The notes below the pieces were generated by a model that made no database searches, was not told the DNA's origin, and saw only the letters and a program-made list of their open reading frames with translations. Shown here piece after piece: positions 55,159 through 63,794 of a stretch of DNA of 64,000 nt (position 1 is the stretch's first letter; each line of letters opens with the position of its first letter). This stretch comes from Alteromonas_F sp964429915 (lineage in GTDB: Bacteria; Pseudomonadota; Gammaproteobacteria; Enterobacterales; Alteromonadaceae), in assembly GCA_964429915.1 (NCBI GenBank), contig CAYSDZ010000002.1:123318-187317 (forward strand). Reading direction: 5' to 3'. A program made the translations under genes and the position numbers.

Positions 55159-55265
55159 TCATAAAGCCTGCGCCAAAGCAAAATAAAAGTACGTGGCTTT
55201 TGTTTCTCCAACATCATTAACTGTGTCATAATCTTTACCATTAGCAGAGATCTATTGAGATAATT

Positions 55266-55886
55266 TTGAGTCAGTTTTTTTATATTCATCCCGACAATCC
55301 TCAGCGACGGTTGCTTAAACAAGCGTGTGAACTGATCCTCGATGGGGAGGTTATTGTTTATCCAACCGACTCTGGCTATGCAATAGGCTGTCAGATGTCT
55401 GATAAAAACGCTTTGGATAAAATAATCAGAATTCGTAATCTCGATCAACGCCATAACTTTACGCTGATGTGTCGCGATATGAGCGAGCTGTCTGTGTATT
55501 CTAAAGTAGATAATAGTGCATTTCGTCAAATCAAAAATAATACGCCAGGGCCGTATACCTTTATATTGAAAGCGACCAAAGAAGTGCCGCGTCGAGTGCA
55601 AAATGCGAAACGCAAAACCATCGGTATTCGGGTACCCGACAATATGATTGCGCTGCAATTGCTTGACGAGCTTAACGCGCCGTTGTTATCAACGACCTTA
55701 ATCCTTCCCGGTGAAGATGGTGCTGAATCAGACCCTGACGCCATTAGTGAAAAAATTGGTAATCAAGTAGGCGCTATCATTCACGGTGGTTATTTAGGTG
55801 AACAGCCGACTACCGTTATTGATATGAGTGAAGGGGACGTCACAATTATCCGCGAGGGTAGCGGTGATCTCTCACCGTTTCAGTAA
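55266..55886 (+). CDS. yciO: YciO, Sua5/YrdC-fold protein
   Basis: A 206-residue member of the threonylcarbamoyl-AMP synthase fold. Conserved segments are YPTDSGYAIGC, KIIRIRNLDQRHNFTLMCRD, NNTPGPYTFIL, RKTIGIRVP and IIHGGYLGEQPTTVID. It lacks a SUA5 domain. Start TTG 55266 gives MSQFFYIHP, the same N-terminus as E. coli YciO. It can act like TsaC in vitro in some systems, but the native role is uncertain. Adjacent to rnm and scpA. Confidence 0.93.
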   Translation: MSQFFYIHPDNPQRRLLKQACELILDGEVIVYPTDSGYAIGCQMSDKNALDKIIRIRNLDQRHNFTLMCRDMSELSVYSKVDNSAFRQIKNNTPGPYTFILKATKEVPRRVQNAKRKTIGIRVPDNMIALQLLDELNAPLLSTTLILPGEDGAESDPDAISEKIGNQVGAIIHGGYLGEQPTTVIDMSEGDVTIIREGSGDLSPFQ

Positions 55887-55910
55887 ATTTCACGATTTGC
55901 CAATAGATTA

Positions 55911-56729
55911 ATGGAACAGATCAATGTTCAGCAACCGCTCCCATTAGCTTTTGTTAATGGCGAAGCGCTAATCGAAAGACCGCAAGATTTGTATATTCCT
56001 CCCGATGCGCTTGAGGTAATATTAGAATCGTTTGAAGGGCCACTAGACCTTCTTCTGTACCTTATTCGTAAGCAAAAAGTGGATATTCTTGTGATGCCGA
56101 TTGCCGATATTACTCGTCAGTACATGGAATATGTTGAGGTGATGACCGAGCTGAAATTGGAATTGGCAGGTGAATATTTGTTAATGGCGGCTATTTTGGC
56201 GGAAATAAAATCGCGATTATTGTTGCCAAAGCGAGAAGAGGAAGCGGAAGATGAGGACGACCCTAGAGCAGAGCTTATCCGCCGTTTACAAGAATATGAG
56301 AGGGTGCAAAAAGCAGCGCAAGATTTAGACAATCAACCACGTGTAGAGCGCGATGTTTTTATTGTCACCGGCGATGCGTCTGCCATTCCAAAAGTACAAC
56401 GTTACCATCCAGAAGTATCACTGAAGGAATTGGTGTTGGCGTTTGGGCAAGCATTAAAGCGTGCCGAAGCATTTGAACATCATCAAATAGCGCCAGAAAA
56501 ACTAAGCACTAGAGAACGAATGAGTGCCATTTTATCTTCACTTCAAAACATGCCACGCGGCCAGTTCGTGAGTTTTTTTAGCTTATTTAATAAACAGGAA
56601 GGCAAGTCGGGTGTAGTGGTGGCTTTCTTAGCCACATTGGAGTTACTGAAAGAACAGCTTATTGTGCTAGTTCAGGGAGGGCAGGCAAATGAAATTCACA
56701 TTACACTCTCTAATGAGGCGAACGAGTAG
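55911..56729 (+). CDS. scpA: Segregation and condensation protein A
   Basis: Kleisin subunit that bridges SMC dimers in chromosome condensation. The 272-residue protein shows FEGPLDLLLYLIRKQKVDIL, the middle acidic stretch (KREEEAEDEDDPRAELI) and the C-terminal winged helix (VVVAFLATLELLKEQLIVLVQ). It is followed at 8 bp by scpB. Confidence 0.95.
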   Translation: MEQINVQQPLPLAFVNGEALIERPQDLYIPPDALEVILESFEGPLDLLLYLIRKQKVDILVMPIADITRQYMEYVEVMTELKLELAGEYLLMAAILAEIKSRLLLPKREEEAEDEDDPRAELIRRLQEYERVQKAAQDLDNQPRVERDVFIVTGDASAIPKVQRYHPEVSLKELVLAFGQALKRAEAFEHHQIAPEKLSTRERMSAILSSLQNMPRGQFVSFFSLFNKQEGKSGVVVAFLATLELLKEQLIVLVQGGQANEIHITLSNEANE

Positions 56730-56737
56730 AGTAAACA

Positions 56738-57313
56738 ATGAATACTTCAACGGTTAGAGATGCTAAAATAGCGCAAGATCAACTAAAGCCGCTAGTTGAA
56801 GCGGCCGTTTTTGTGGCGGAAACACCGGTTAGTATTGAACAATTAAAAAATACAGTGTTGACGGGTTTCAGCGTCTCAACTCAAGCCCTTAACAAAGTGC
56901 TAGCCGAGCTTGAACTAGATTATGCACCAAGAGGGATAAACTTAGTAAAAGTGGCATCAGGCTGGCGATTTCAATCGGCTGACAGCCTAGGTCCACTACT
57001 CGGAAAAATGTGGCAAGAAGCGCCTCCTCGATACTCTCGCGCGCTAATGGAAACTTTGGCGCTGATCGCATACCGGCAACCTATCACCCGAGGTGAAATA
57101 GAGGATGTGCGCGGCGTTGCAGTAAGCAGCAATATTATTAAAACACTTACAGAGCGAAATTGGGTTAAAGTAGTAGGACACAAAGAAGTGCCAGGGCGGC
57201 CTGCGCTCTATGCAACAACTAATGAGTTTCTCGATTATTTTTCATTAGCCACTTTATCAGAGCTTCCCAGTAACGCACTGTTCGAACAAGCGGACGCAGT
57301 AGGAATAGAATAA
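56738..57313 (+). CDS. scpB: Segregation and condensation protein B
   Basis: Winged-helix partner of ScpA. The 191-residue protein has tandem winged helices with the conserved LVEAAVFVAETPVSIEQL (seen in part), RALMETLALIAYRQPITRGEIEDVRGV and GRPALYATTNEFLDYFSLATLSELP. It overlaps rluB by one base (TAATG). Confidence 0.95.
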   Translation: MNTSTVRDAKIAQDQLKPLVEAAVFVAETPVSIEQLKNTVLTGFSVSTQALNKVLAELELDYAPRGINLVKVASGWRFQSADSLGPLLGKMWQEAPPRYSRALMETLALIAYRQPITRGEIEDVRGVAVSSNIIKTLTERNWVKVVGHKEVPGRPALYATTNEFLDYFSLATLSELPSNALFEQADAVGIE

Positions 57314-58206
57314 TGAAATCCCGTACAACACCATTAGTACAAGCCAGTGATAAACTTCAAAAAGTTCTGGCAAACTTAGGTTATGGCTCGCGCCGAGAAA
57401 TAGAACGGTGGATCAGTGAAGGCCGAGTGTCTGTAAATGGCAAAACAGCGACATTGGGAGATAGGGTAGAAGCCAACGATCAATTACGTGTTGACGGTAA
57501 TGTCGTTGCTCGTTCTAGCACAAAAAGTACGTGCAGGGTGCTTATGTACAACAAACCTGAAGGTGAACTTTGCACTCGTAAAGACGAGGAAGGAAGACCC
57601 ACCGTTTTCGACCGCTTACCGCGTTTGAAAGGCGGTCGCTGGATAGCGGTAGGGCGCTTAGATCTGAATACCAGTGGCTTGTTATTATTTACTAATGATG
57701 GCGAGTTAGCGAATCGCTTGATGCACCCTAAGCACGAAATTGAACGTGAATATGCAGTGCGTATTTTTGGCGAAGTTACCAAAGACATGCAAAAAAATGT
57801 ATTGAAAGGCGTGGAGTTGGACGATGGCATCGCCAAATTTACCAGTTTGCGAGCGCGAGTGGGAGAAGAAGAAAGCCTGAATCAGTGGTTTGATGTTACC
57901 TTGTCAGAAGGCAGAAACCGCGAGGTCAGGCGATTGTGGGAAAGTCAGGGCCTACAAGTGAGTCGCCTAATTAGGCTGCGCTACGGACCACTCACCCTGC
58001 AAAAAAGATTGCCGCAAGGTGGGTGGCTTGAACTTGAGCTTGAACAGCTTAATACCCTGCGACAATCGGTTGGACTCGCGCCCGAAACCGAGACCATGGT
58101 AGATAAAAAACAAAACAAGCTTGATCATGTAAGATTAAGCAGAATGCGCCGCTCGGTAAAGAAGCACAAAGTAAGGCGCGAAACGGCTAAGAAGAGCAAG
58201 CGATAG
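57313..58206 (+). CDS. rluB: 23S rRNA pseudouridine2605 synthase
   Basis: RsuA-type pseudouridine synthase, 297 residues. An N-terminal S4 RNA-binding domain (KLQKVLANLGYGSRREIERWI) is followed by the catalytic Asp in GRLDLNTSGLLLFTNDGELANRL, and EGRNREVRRL near the end, plus a basic C-terminal tail. The S4 domain and scpA-scpB context identify RluB. Confidence 0.94.
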   Translation: MKSRTTPLVQASDKLQKVLANLGYGSRREIERWISEGRVSVNGKTATLGDRVEANDQLRVDGNVVARSSTKSTCRVLMYNKPEGELCTRKDEEGRPTVFDRLPRLKGGRWIAVGRLDLNTSGLLLFTNDGELANRLMHPKHEIEREYAVRIFGEVTKDMQKNVLKGVELDDGIAKFTSLRARVGEEESLNQWFDVTLSEGRNREVRRLWESQGLQVSRLIRLRYGPLTLQKRLPQGGWLELELEQLNTLRQSVGLAPETETMVDKKQNKLDHVRLSRMRRSVKKHKVRRETAKKSKR

Positions 58207-58253
58207 ATTAATTCTGATGGATTAAGTTTGGCGTTAGCATTTTTTTGGTGGCA

Positions 58254-59792
58254 CTAAAGACATGGCTCAACGTTTACTGGAATAAAAAGAGATCGANNNN
58301 NNNNNNNNNNNNNNNNNNNNNNNNNNNNNNNNNNNNNNNNNNNNNNNNNNNNNNNNNNNNNNNNNNNNNNNNNNNNNNNNNNNNNNNNNNNNNNNNTTTT
58401 ATTTTCTGGTAGTTTTTCAAGTAAATCGGCGGAGTAATTAACACTCATTAGCGGTACCGTACTTTGAATGCTTGTGTTTGGCAACTTATAAGAAATATCG
58501 GTTCCCGCGGTAACAAAATGATGCGAACCACCTACGGTTTCACCAACGATTGTTCCTCGGTTTTCGCTTTTAAATATTGCGGTAAAATATACAGACGCGG
58601 AATAGCTTCGCCCCCCAACAAGCAAGTAAACGTTGCCTGTAAAAGTGTGCTTTTTCGGTTGATGTTGCTTACTATTGACTAATTTCCAAACATATCCATC
58701 TTCTGTTTTATCGAATTCGCGTTGATATTTTTTAATGAATCGTTTTATATCCCTTTCATGTTTCACCTTCTCTCCGTTTAAGTGCGTAATCAAATGAGAG
58801 TGTGGTAAATCAAAATCTTGAATTTCTAGCTCAATATCTTCAATAAACGGATCTTTAGCCAACTAGCTAAACAAAATAGCAGGAACGTTTAAATTGCCCC
58901 CTCCATTATGACGCAAATCTAAGACAAGCGTCTGCGCATTTGAATCTTCAATCTTTTGAAATATTGTTTTAAATTTACGGTCAAATTTCTTGAGCTCGCC
59001 TTTGAACCAGCCAAAAACGCTGTCTCTGCCACCATCCCAATTAAAACTGTTTAGTTGGAGATAATAAGTATTAAGGTCGGGGTAATAATGGGTATTAATT
59101 AGTTTACGAAGTGAATCACTATCAAGGGGATATACCGATTGCCTGTTCGACGCATCACCCCATGATCTTGCATCCACGCCTTTAATTGTCGTTTGGGTCA
59201 ATTCATCCGGAGTAGAGATTTTTGTGTATTCAACATCAAACGTGCTGTATCCGCCTCGATAGAGCCAGTACGTTATACCAAAGCTAACCTGAAGTTCTCT
59301 TTCCTTAGATGTTGTTTGTTCACTGTTAAGTTCATTTAATAAATCGTCCACCGACTCCCCATTAATCGAATGTATGATACTGGCAAATGGGATATCGGCA
59401 TGTTGCGAGTTAACTAACATTCGGTTTTTGAAAATTTGAATTGGTATGGGAAAAAGTATGGGTTCTTTGAGAAACTGCTTAAGAATGTCTTCTCCTACAG
59501 ACAGACTGGCGTGTTCATCAAAACCCGTTTGCATATCAAAACTGGATAAAAATCGGATGAATTCAATGTGAGTCAAATCGCGCCCCGCTAAGGCATCGCT
59601 TTTTGCTTTTATTATTCGTTCAATTGTTAGCTTTTCCTGTTCACTTAGCTTGGGAGAAGTGCCTATTGCTATATCTTTAAGAATCTCAAGGTCTTCCCGA
59701 AGAGCAATCGCACTAAGCTTTTCTGCGCTAGTAACGGGAAAACAAATAAATGAAAGAAATAAAAAAGTAAACAATGATAAGTATTTAAGCAA
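58254..59792 (-). pseudogene. S41-family peptidase interrupted by an amber codon and the assembly gap
   Basis: The frame begins at 59792 with a signal peptide (LSLFTFLFLSFICFPVTS) and includes the S41 segment LVLDLRHNGGGN. It meets an in-frame TAG at 58863-58865, then continues in the same frame with the catalytic region VGGRSYSASVYF and GETVGG until the N gap. One base change would restore a Tyr or similar residue. Either the gene is decayed or the TAG is a contig-end error. S41 enzymes of this type are periplasmic C-terminal-processing-like peptidases. Confidence 0.8.
58297..58396. other. Assembly gap (100 N)
   Basis: Exactly one hundred undetermined bases join two contigs. The gap lies inside the C-terminal part of the S41 peptidase gene and its true length is unknown. 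Confidence 0.99.
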
Positions 59793-59892
59793 ATGGACGC
59801 TTGTTCAGTAGCACATAGTAGAAACTACTTAACATAACGCGTGCCGTTTATCAATTCATTGCAATGAAACTAGGCTCGGCAAGGTCAACCTT

Positions 59893-61029
59893 TTACTCAA
59901 AACAATCATAGTCGTTAACATAGCCAACCAGTATCTTTGCCATTCTTCCGCGCATTTTCCAAAATTGGTCGGGTACATAATTAGTTGCAAATGAAATAGC
60001 AGCATTGCACTGAGGAATAACGAGTAAATACGCTGTTGATGCTTTATCAGTCACGCCTCCATGGTGAAGAACGGTAAAAACGTTTTCATCTGCTCCATCA
60101 AGTTTTAGCTTACCTACTCGCCATCCAAGGGAATAATTATCCTCGTTTATCTCTCCGTTTCTTAACTTCACAGGAGCAAATAAATGTTGTTGTGTTTCTT
60201 TAGTGATAAAGCTTGTGTCAAACGTTGCGCGTGCCATATTAACTAAATCTGTTGGCGTCGAAATAAAACCGCCGCCACCAAACAAAAAGCTACGATCTCT
60301 TTTCTTTACCGACTCGATATAGTGCTGATTGTCTTGGTAGTCCTGATAATATGTGGCTTCGTTGTCTTTTCCGGCAAAAGAAGTATCGTGTTCAGTGTTC
60401 TTCATACCATAGGGTTGCCACAAAAACGTGTTGAGAAAACTAAGGTAGCGTTGCTCAGCTGCGCTTTCTATTACAGCAGATAAAAGAATGTAGCCATTTG
60501 AAGAGTAGTGAAATTCGCTTCCTGGGCTAGTTAGTAATGGATGGGAATCGAAAACATAAAATGCGTCCTCAGGCTTTTCGTGATCTTTCACTTTTTCAAA
60601 TTCGGCGATAGCACGTTCTGGCGTATTGTGAGGAATACCAGCCGTATGAGCGGCAAGTTCTTTTACGCTAAATGAATCTGTGTATTCAAGGGTATCCACG
60701 TAGTCACTAACAGGGTTAAGTAAGTCTATTTTATTAAGGTCGACAAGTTTAGCGAGGGCTAATCCAGTCATGGGTTTAGCCAAACTTCCTACGGAATACT
60801 GCGTTTTTGTGGTAGCTAGCCGTGATGTCTTGATGTCAGAAAACCCAATTGCCTGCGCGAATGCTACTTCGTTGTTTAACGATATAGCAATAGACAGTGA
60901 TGGTAGCGTAAATTCATTCTGCAACGCTTGCATTTCTTTTACGGTACTATCGTATAATGATTCACTACTAATGCTGGTAGCCGAATAGATAATTGTGCAT
61001 GTAAACAAAAATAGAGCAGCGGTTTTCAT
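59893..61029 (-). CDS. Beta-lactamase-fold serine hydrolase (class C / PBP4* like)
   Basis: A 378-residue secreted protein with signal peptide (KTAALFLFTCTIIYSATS). The catalytic SxxK is SLAK in YSVGSLAKPM, the tyrosine motif YSSNG corresponds to YxN, and HHGGV replaces the KTG box. Such proteins act as esterases, peptidases or D-amino-acid amidases rather than as true beta-lactamases in most characterised cases. It is divergent from the LytTR gene 78 bp away. Confidence 0.87.
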   Translation of the reverse strand: MKTAALFLFTCTIIYSATSISSESLYDSTVKEMQALQNEFTLPSLSIAISLNNEVAFAQAIGFSDIKTSRLATTKTQYSVGSLAKPMTGLALAKLVDLNKIDLLNPVSDYVDTLEYTDSFSVKELAAHTAGIPHNTPERAIAEFEKVKDHEKPEDAFYVFDSHPLLTSPGSEFHYSSNGYILLSAVIESAAEQRYLSFLNTFLWQPYGMKNTEHDTSFAGKDNEATYYQDYQDNQHYIESVKKRDRSFLFGGGGFISTPTDLVNMARATFDTSFITKETQQHLFAPVKLRNGEINEDNYSLGWRVGKLKLDGADENVFTVLHHGGVTDKASTAYLLVIPQCNAAISFATNYVPDQFWKMRGRMAKILVGYVNDYDCFE

Positions 61030-61149
61030 TGTGATTTTCCTTTTGGTTTTATGTTTCTGCAGCTTTGTTTTGATAATTGAAAATGTTTTTAAGTAGTATG
61101 CTCTGCTTTGCAGGGAAATCGTTCGGTAAATGATGAATCGCTTAGGAAA

Positions 61150-62634
61150 ATGATGAGTAGCTCAACTATTAAAACCAAAGGCTCAATGAGCATTTGGGTA
61201 TTTTTACTCTTAATCACGGTGGTTTATGTTCTTGGTTTACTGATTTCGCATCAAGTTACCAAAACGGAGGCGGTTTTTTGGTCTGGCACACAACTTCAGG
61301 TCAAAAATAAGGAGGGAGAATGGGTTAACAAACATCGACTTGAAGTTGAAAGTGAGCCTTATATTCAGCAGGTTCGTTTTATTGTGGATATTGATGATTC
61401 AGATATTTGGAGACAACCCATATCTCTGATTCTGGGAGGACCGTTTTCTGCGCAAATTCTGTGGGATGATGAGCTAATAGGAAGTAAAGGCACTATTGGC
61501 CAGACGCAAGAACGAGAGGAAGCAGGTTCAATAGACTATTCCGTTCAAGTACCGCAAGAAAAGCTAACGCAAAACCAGCATGTTATTCACCTGATCGTTT
61601 CTACAGCGCATATCACTATAAAAGACAACTCAGTGTTACATTATGTCTGGTTGGCCCCGTATCGAAAAAATGGTCAGCGCGACATGCGATATTATCTAAT
61701 ACCTATTTTAATCAGTAGCGGCTTATTAATTTTAAGTCTCCAAAGCTTACGGATAGGTAGAAGTGAAAATGATGTGGAACGCTTAGGGCTAGGTATTTAT
61801 GGCTTATTCATCGTTATAGCTCTGTTGTCAGAAGCTGCCCGAGCCGGAATAAACTACCCATACAACTATCATGAGCTTCGAGGTTTCGTAGGCTGGTGTG
61901 GGGTAATAGGCAGCGCACTTACACTGAATTATATAAGTTATCGAATCACTCACAATACTTTATTGAAAGCCGTGTTGTGTCTGGGTGTTTTGACTGTACT
62001 GTTAATACATCTAATCCCATTTCAAAGTGAAGATGCTCAATTAGCACTCATATTTATAGTTTTCCTTTTTGCGCCTTCGGTAGTTTTTGTTGCGCAATTA
62101 GGTAAAAAACAACACACGTACTTATCAACATTGCCTGTTTTTTGTGTTGCTAGCGCCTTGTCGATAAACCTTTCAGTAGGTGTGTTTCTTGATAGTTTTT
62201 TGTTCGTAGGTTCGCTTATCTTTGTAGGTGGGGCGTGGATGTGGGCCTGTGTTGCGATTGAAATAGAGCATCAAGAGACAACAGCGGATGATGAAGTTCA
62301 TTTTCTTTACGTACTATCGAACGGGAAAGAGCACCAAGTTGCTGTGTCTGATTGTTACGCTCTGAAAGCGGAAGGGAACTATACAGCAGTACATTTACAA
62401 AGCGGTGAAAGCACGCTTCACCAAGGTGGTATAGGCGCAATGTTAGAAACTGGCCCATCTGATTTTCTGAGAATTCATAAGTCTTATGCCGTGAATATAA
62501 ATGCAATATCGACACTGAAATCGTCGACTGGCAGTAAGTATTGGGTAACCATGAAAAATGGACAGCGTATTCCTGTAAGTCGGTATCGTGTAGCTGAATT
62601 AAGGAGCAGGCTATGCTTATTAAACAACAATTAA
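61150..62634 (+). CDS. Membrane-bound LytTR transcriptional regulator
   Basis: A ~494-residue protein with an N-terminal helix (~10-32), an extracytoplasmic beta-rich domain, about seven membrane helices (~175-370), and a C-terminal LytTR DNA-binding domain (VSDCYALKAEGNYTAVHL, FLRIHKSYAVNIN, PVSRYRV). ATG 61150/61153 follows AGGA; the in-frame TTG 61108 is less likely. No kinase or receiver domain is present, so it may sense a signal directly through its 7TM part. It is divergent from the serine hydrolase and may regulate it. Confidence 0.85.
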   Translation: MMSSSTIKTKGSMSIWVFLLLITVVYVLGLLISHQVTKTEAVFWSGTQLQVKNKEGEWVNKHRLEVESEPYIQQVRFIVDIDDSDIWRQPISLILGGPFSAQILWDDELIGSKGTIGQTQEREEAGSIDYSVQVPQEKLTQNQHVIHLIVSTAHITIKDNSVLHYVWLAPYRKNGQRDMRYYLIPILISSGLLILSLQSLRIGRSENDVERLGLGIYGLFIVIALLSEAARAGINYPYNYHELRGFVGWCGVIGSALTLNYISYRITHNTLLKAVLCLGVLTVLLIHLIPFQSEDAQLALIFIVFLFAPSVVFVAQLGKKQHTYLSTLPVFCVASALSINLSVGVFLDSFLFVGSLIFVGGAWMWACVAIEIEHQETTADDEVHFLYVLSNGKEHQVAVSDCYALKAEGNYTAVHLQSGESTLHQGGIGAMLETGPSDFLRIHKSYAVNINAISTLKSSTGSKYWVTMKNGQRIPVSRYRVAELRSRLCLLNNN

Positions 62635-62659
62635 CAGTCCTGATTACGTAAATCTCCAT

Positions 62660-62812
62660 TCAACTACAATTCAGTTTATCGCCACCAACTAATTCCTCTG
62701 CGATCAAACAATGCACGTTTTGTGCTAGCCAAAAGCCGTTGGAGCTATTGGTTAGAATAACCAATCCGTTTTTTGATTTTGGATACATAATAAAGCGAGA
62801 ATGCCAACCTCT
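62660..62812 (-). pseudogene. C-terminal remnant of a beta-lactamase-family hydrolase
   Basis: In one minus-strand frame from 62812 to a TGA at 62660-62662 the sequence reads RGWHSRFIMYPKSKNGL, VILTNSSNGFWLA and a helical tail ending KLNCS. The GW...P...G.VILTNSxNG pattern is the closing motif of class C-type hydrolases. An in-frame TGA just upstream (62813-62815) cuts it off from any start, and no N-terminal part is nearby. Confidence 0.65.
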
Positions 62813-62842
62813 TCATGGAGCACACTGATTAAGGTATCTCCA

Positions 62843-63118
62843 TTAACTTCCATATACATTTTTCCTATGGTTTACGCGTAATACTAGCACTACCAAGTTG
62901 CCGTCTTCGATATTGCAGATCAGCCGATAATCTTTTATGCGATAACGCCATAGACCTGCTTTGTCACCAACTAAGGCTTTACCGAACCGCCGGGGTGATT
63001 CCTCTGTCGCTATGCGCGACTTGAGGTAGTGGATTATATCTTTTTGCGTTTGCTTATCGAGCTTTTTTAATTCTTTAAGGGCACGCTCATCCCATTCAAT
63101 TCGCCACTGCTGCCCCAT
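62843..63118 (-). CDS. relE: RelE-family toxin
   Basis: A 91-residue ribosome-dependent mRNA interferase-like protein: WDERALKELKKLDKQ, the compact core GLWRYRIKDYRLIC and VNHRKNVY at the C-terminus, where basic residues give RelE its activity. The ATG begins one base after the antitoxin stop. It is a typical type II module. Confidence 0.9.
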   Translation of the reverse strand: MGQQWRIEWDERALKELKKLDKQTQKDIIHYLKSRIATEESPRRFGKALVGDKAGLWRYRIKDYRLICNIEDGNLVVLVLRVNHRKNVYGS

Positions 63119-63119
63119 C

Positions 63120-63332
63120 TTAGTCGTCTAAGCCCAGCTCTTTTTCCACGTCTGCTAACGACACGCGCTTCGCTGGCTTTTCCAACCTGTTTATTGCTAT
63201 ATAGGTATCTTCCATCTCGTCCAGATACTTAACGATGGCTTCTTTGGCGTAAAACGATTTGGTGCGGCCTGTTGTTTCGGCCAGTTTACCTAAGCGCGTT
63301 TCTATATCATTTGAGAGTCTAAGGGATAACAT
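63120..63332 (-). CDS. relB: RelB-family antitoxin
   Basis: A 70-residue protein starting with a ribbon-helix-helix segment (MLSLRLSNDIETRLGKLAE), followed by a second helix (SFYAKEAIVKYLDEMEDTYIA) and an acidic tail (LADVEKELGLDD) that would bind the toxin. AAGGTGA lies about seven bases upstream of its ATG. It is the first gene of the pair. Confidence 0.9.
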   Translation of the reverse strand: MLSLRLSNDIETRLGKLAETTGRTKSFYAKEAIVKYLDEMEDTYIAINRLEKPAKRVSLADVEKELGLDD

Positions 63333-63349
63333 TTTTTCACCTTCGCATT

Positions 63350-63368
63350 ACATGTCATACATGTACAT
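63350..63368 (-). promoter_or_regulatory. Candidate RelB operator
   Basis: Two ACATGT palindromes (63350-63355 and 63359-63364) are separated by three bases about 18 bp upstream of the antitoxin start. Spaced short palindromes are typical of operators bound by ribbon-helix-helix antitoxins. A TATGAT further upstream could be the -10. Confidence 0.5.
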
Positions 63369-63444
63369 CATAGTCCATTTTTTCGGTTACCGATAGTCCT
63401 TGTGTATTTATTGTTCAAACAGTTCGGACTGAATAAGAGGGGAC

Positions 63445-63615
63445 AAAAGGGGGCAGAGCCAAATTGACTCCTTTATTTATGACTTGCCGATTGGTTCCTA
63501 GTTGAATAAGGTGTTTTGCTACCCTAGATATTCTTTGCCTTCTAGCCATACCTATATTTCATTTAGTTAACCGTAAATTGAGTATAGTGCAGTTGATTTT
63601 ACTCTGACCCTTTTT
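63445..63615. mobile_element. Small element with imperfect inverted ends (possible REP/MITE type)
   Basis: The left end has GGGGCAGAGCCAAATTGACTC near 63451-63470 (20 of these bases lie within it) and the right end carries the near-complement GCAGTTGATTTTACTCTGACC near 63590-63610. Motifs of the form GGGxCAGAG..AAATxxACT are often seen at the ends of sequences moved by IS200-like REP-associated transposases. No transposase lies inside. The 150 bp between the ends has no frame of note. Confidence 0.4.
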
Positions 63616-63794
63616 ATTTCGGTAGTGTAACAGCCAGAAAGGGTTTGGCAGGTGAGATATTTGAAACACCAAGTGGTAATAGGTCTGCTTCTCTAAAATT
63701 TGGAGGACGTGAAATCCATAACCTGTCGTCGACCGAATATCAACCGAAAGAATAAGCAGGTTAGCTTTGCCACTTGTTAATTCTGGTAAGAATT

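Noticed and set aside
55113..55658. 181-codon frame opposite yciO
   Set aside because: It runs antisense through yciO and the inverted-repeat element; the plus-strand frame matches YciO over its full length.
63623..63755. Open stretch reading GEIFETPSGNRSASLKF and ending with TAA
   Set aside because: About 45 codons with no start, ribosome site or recognisable family; it may be a gene fragment but this cannot be supported.
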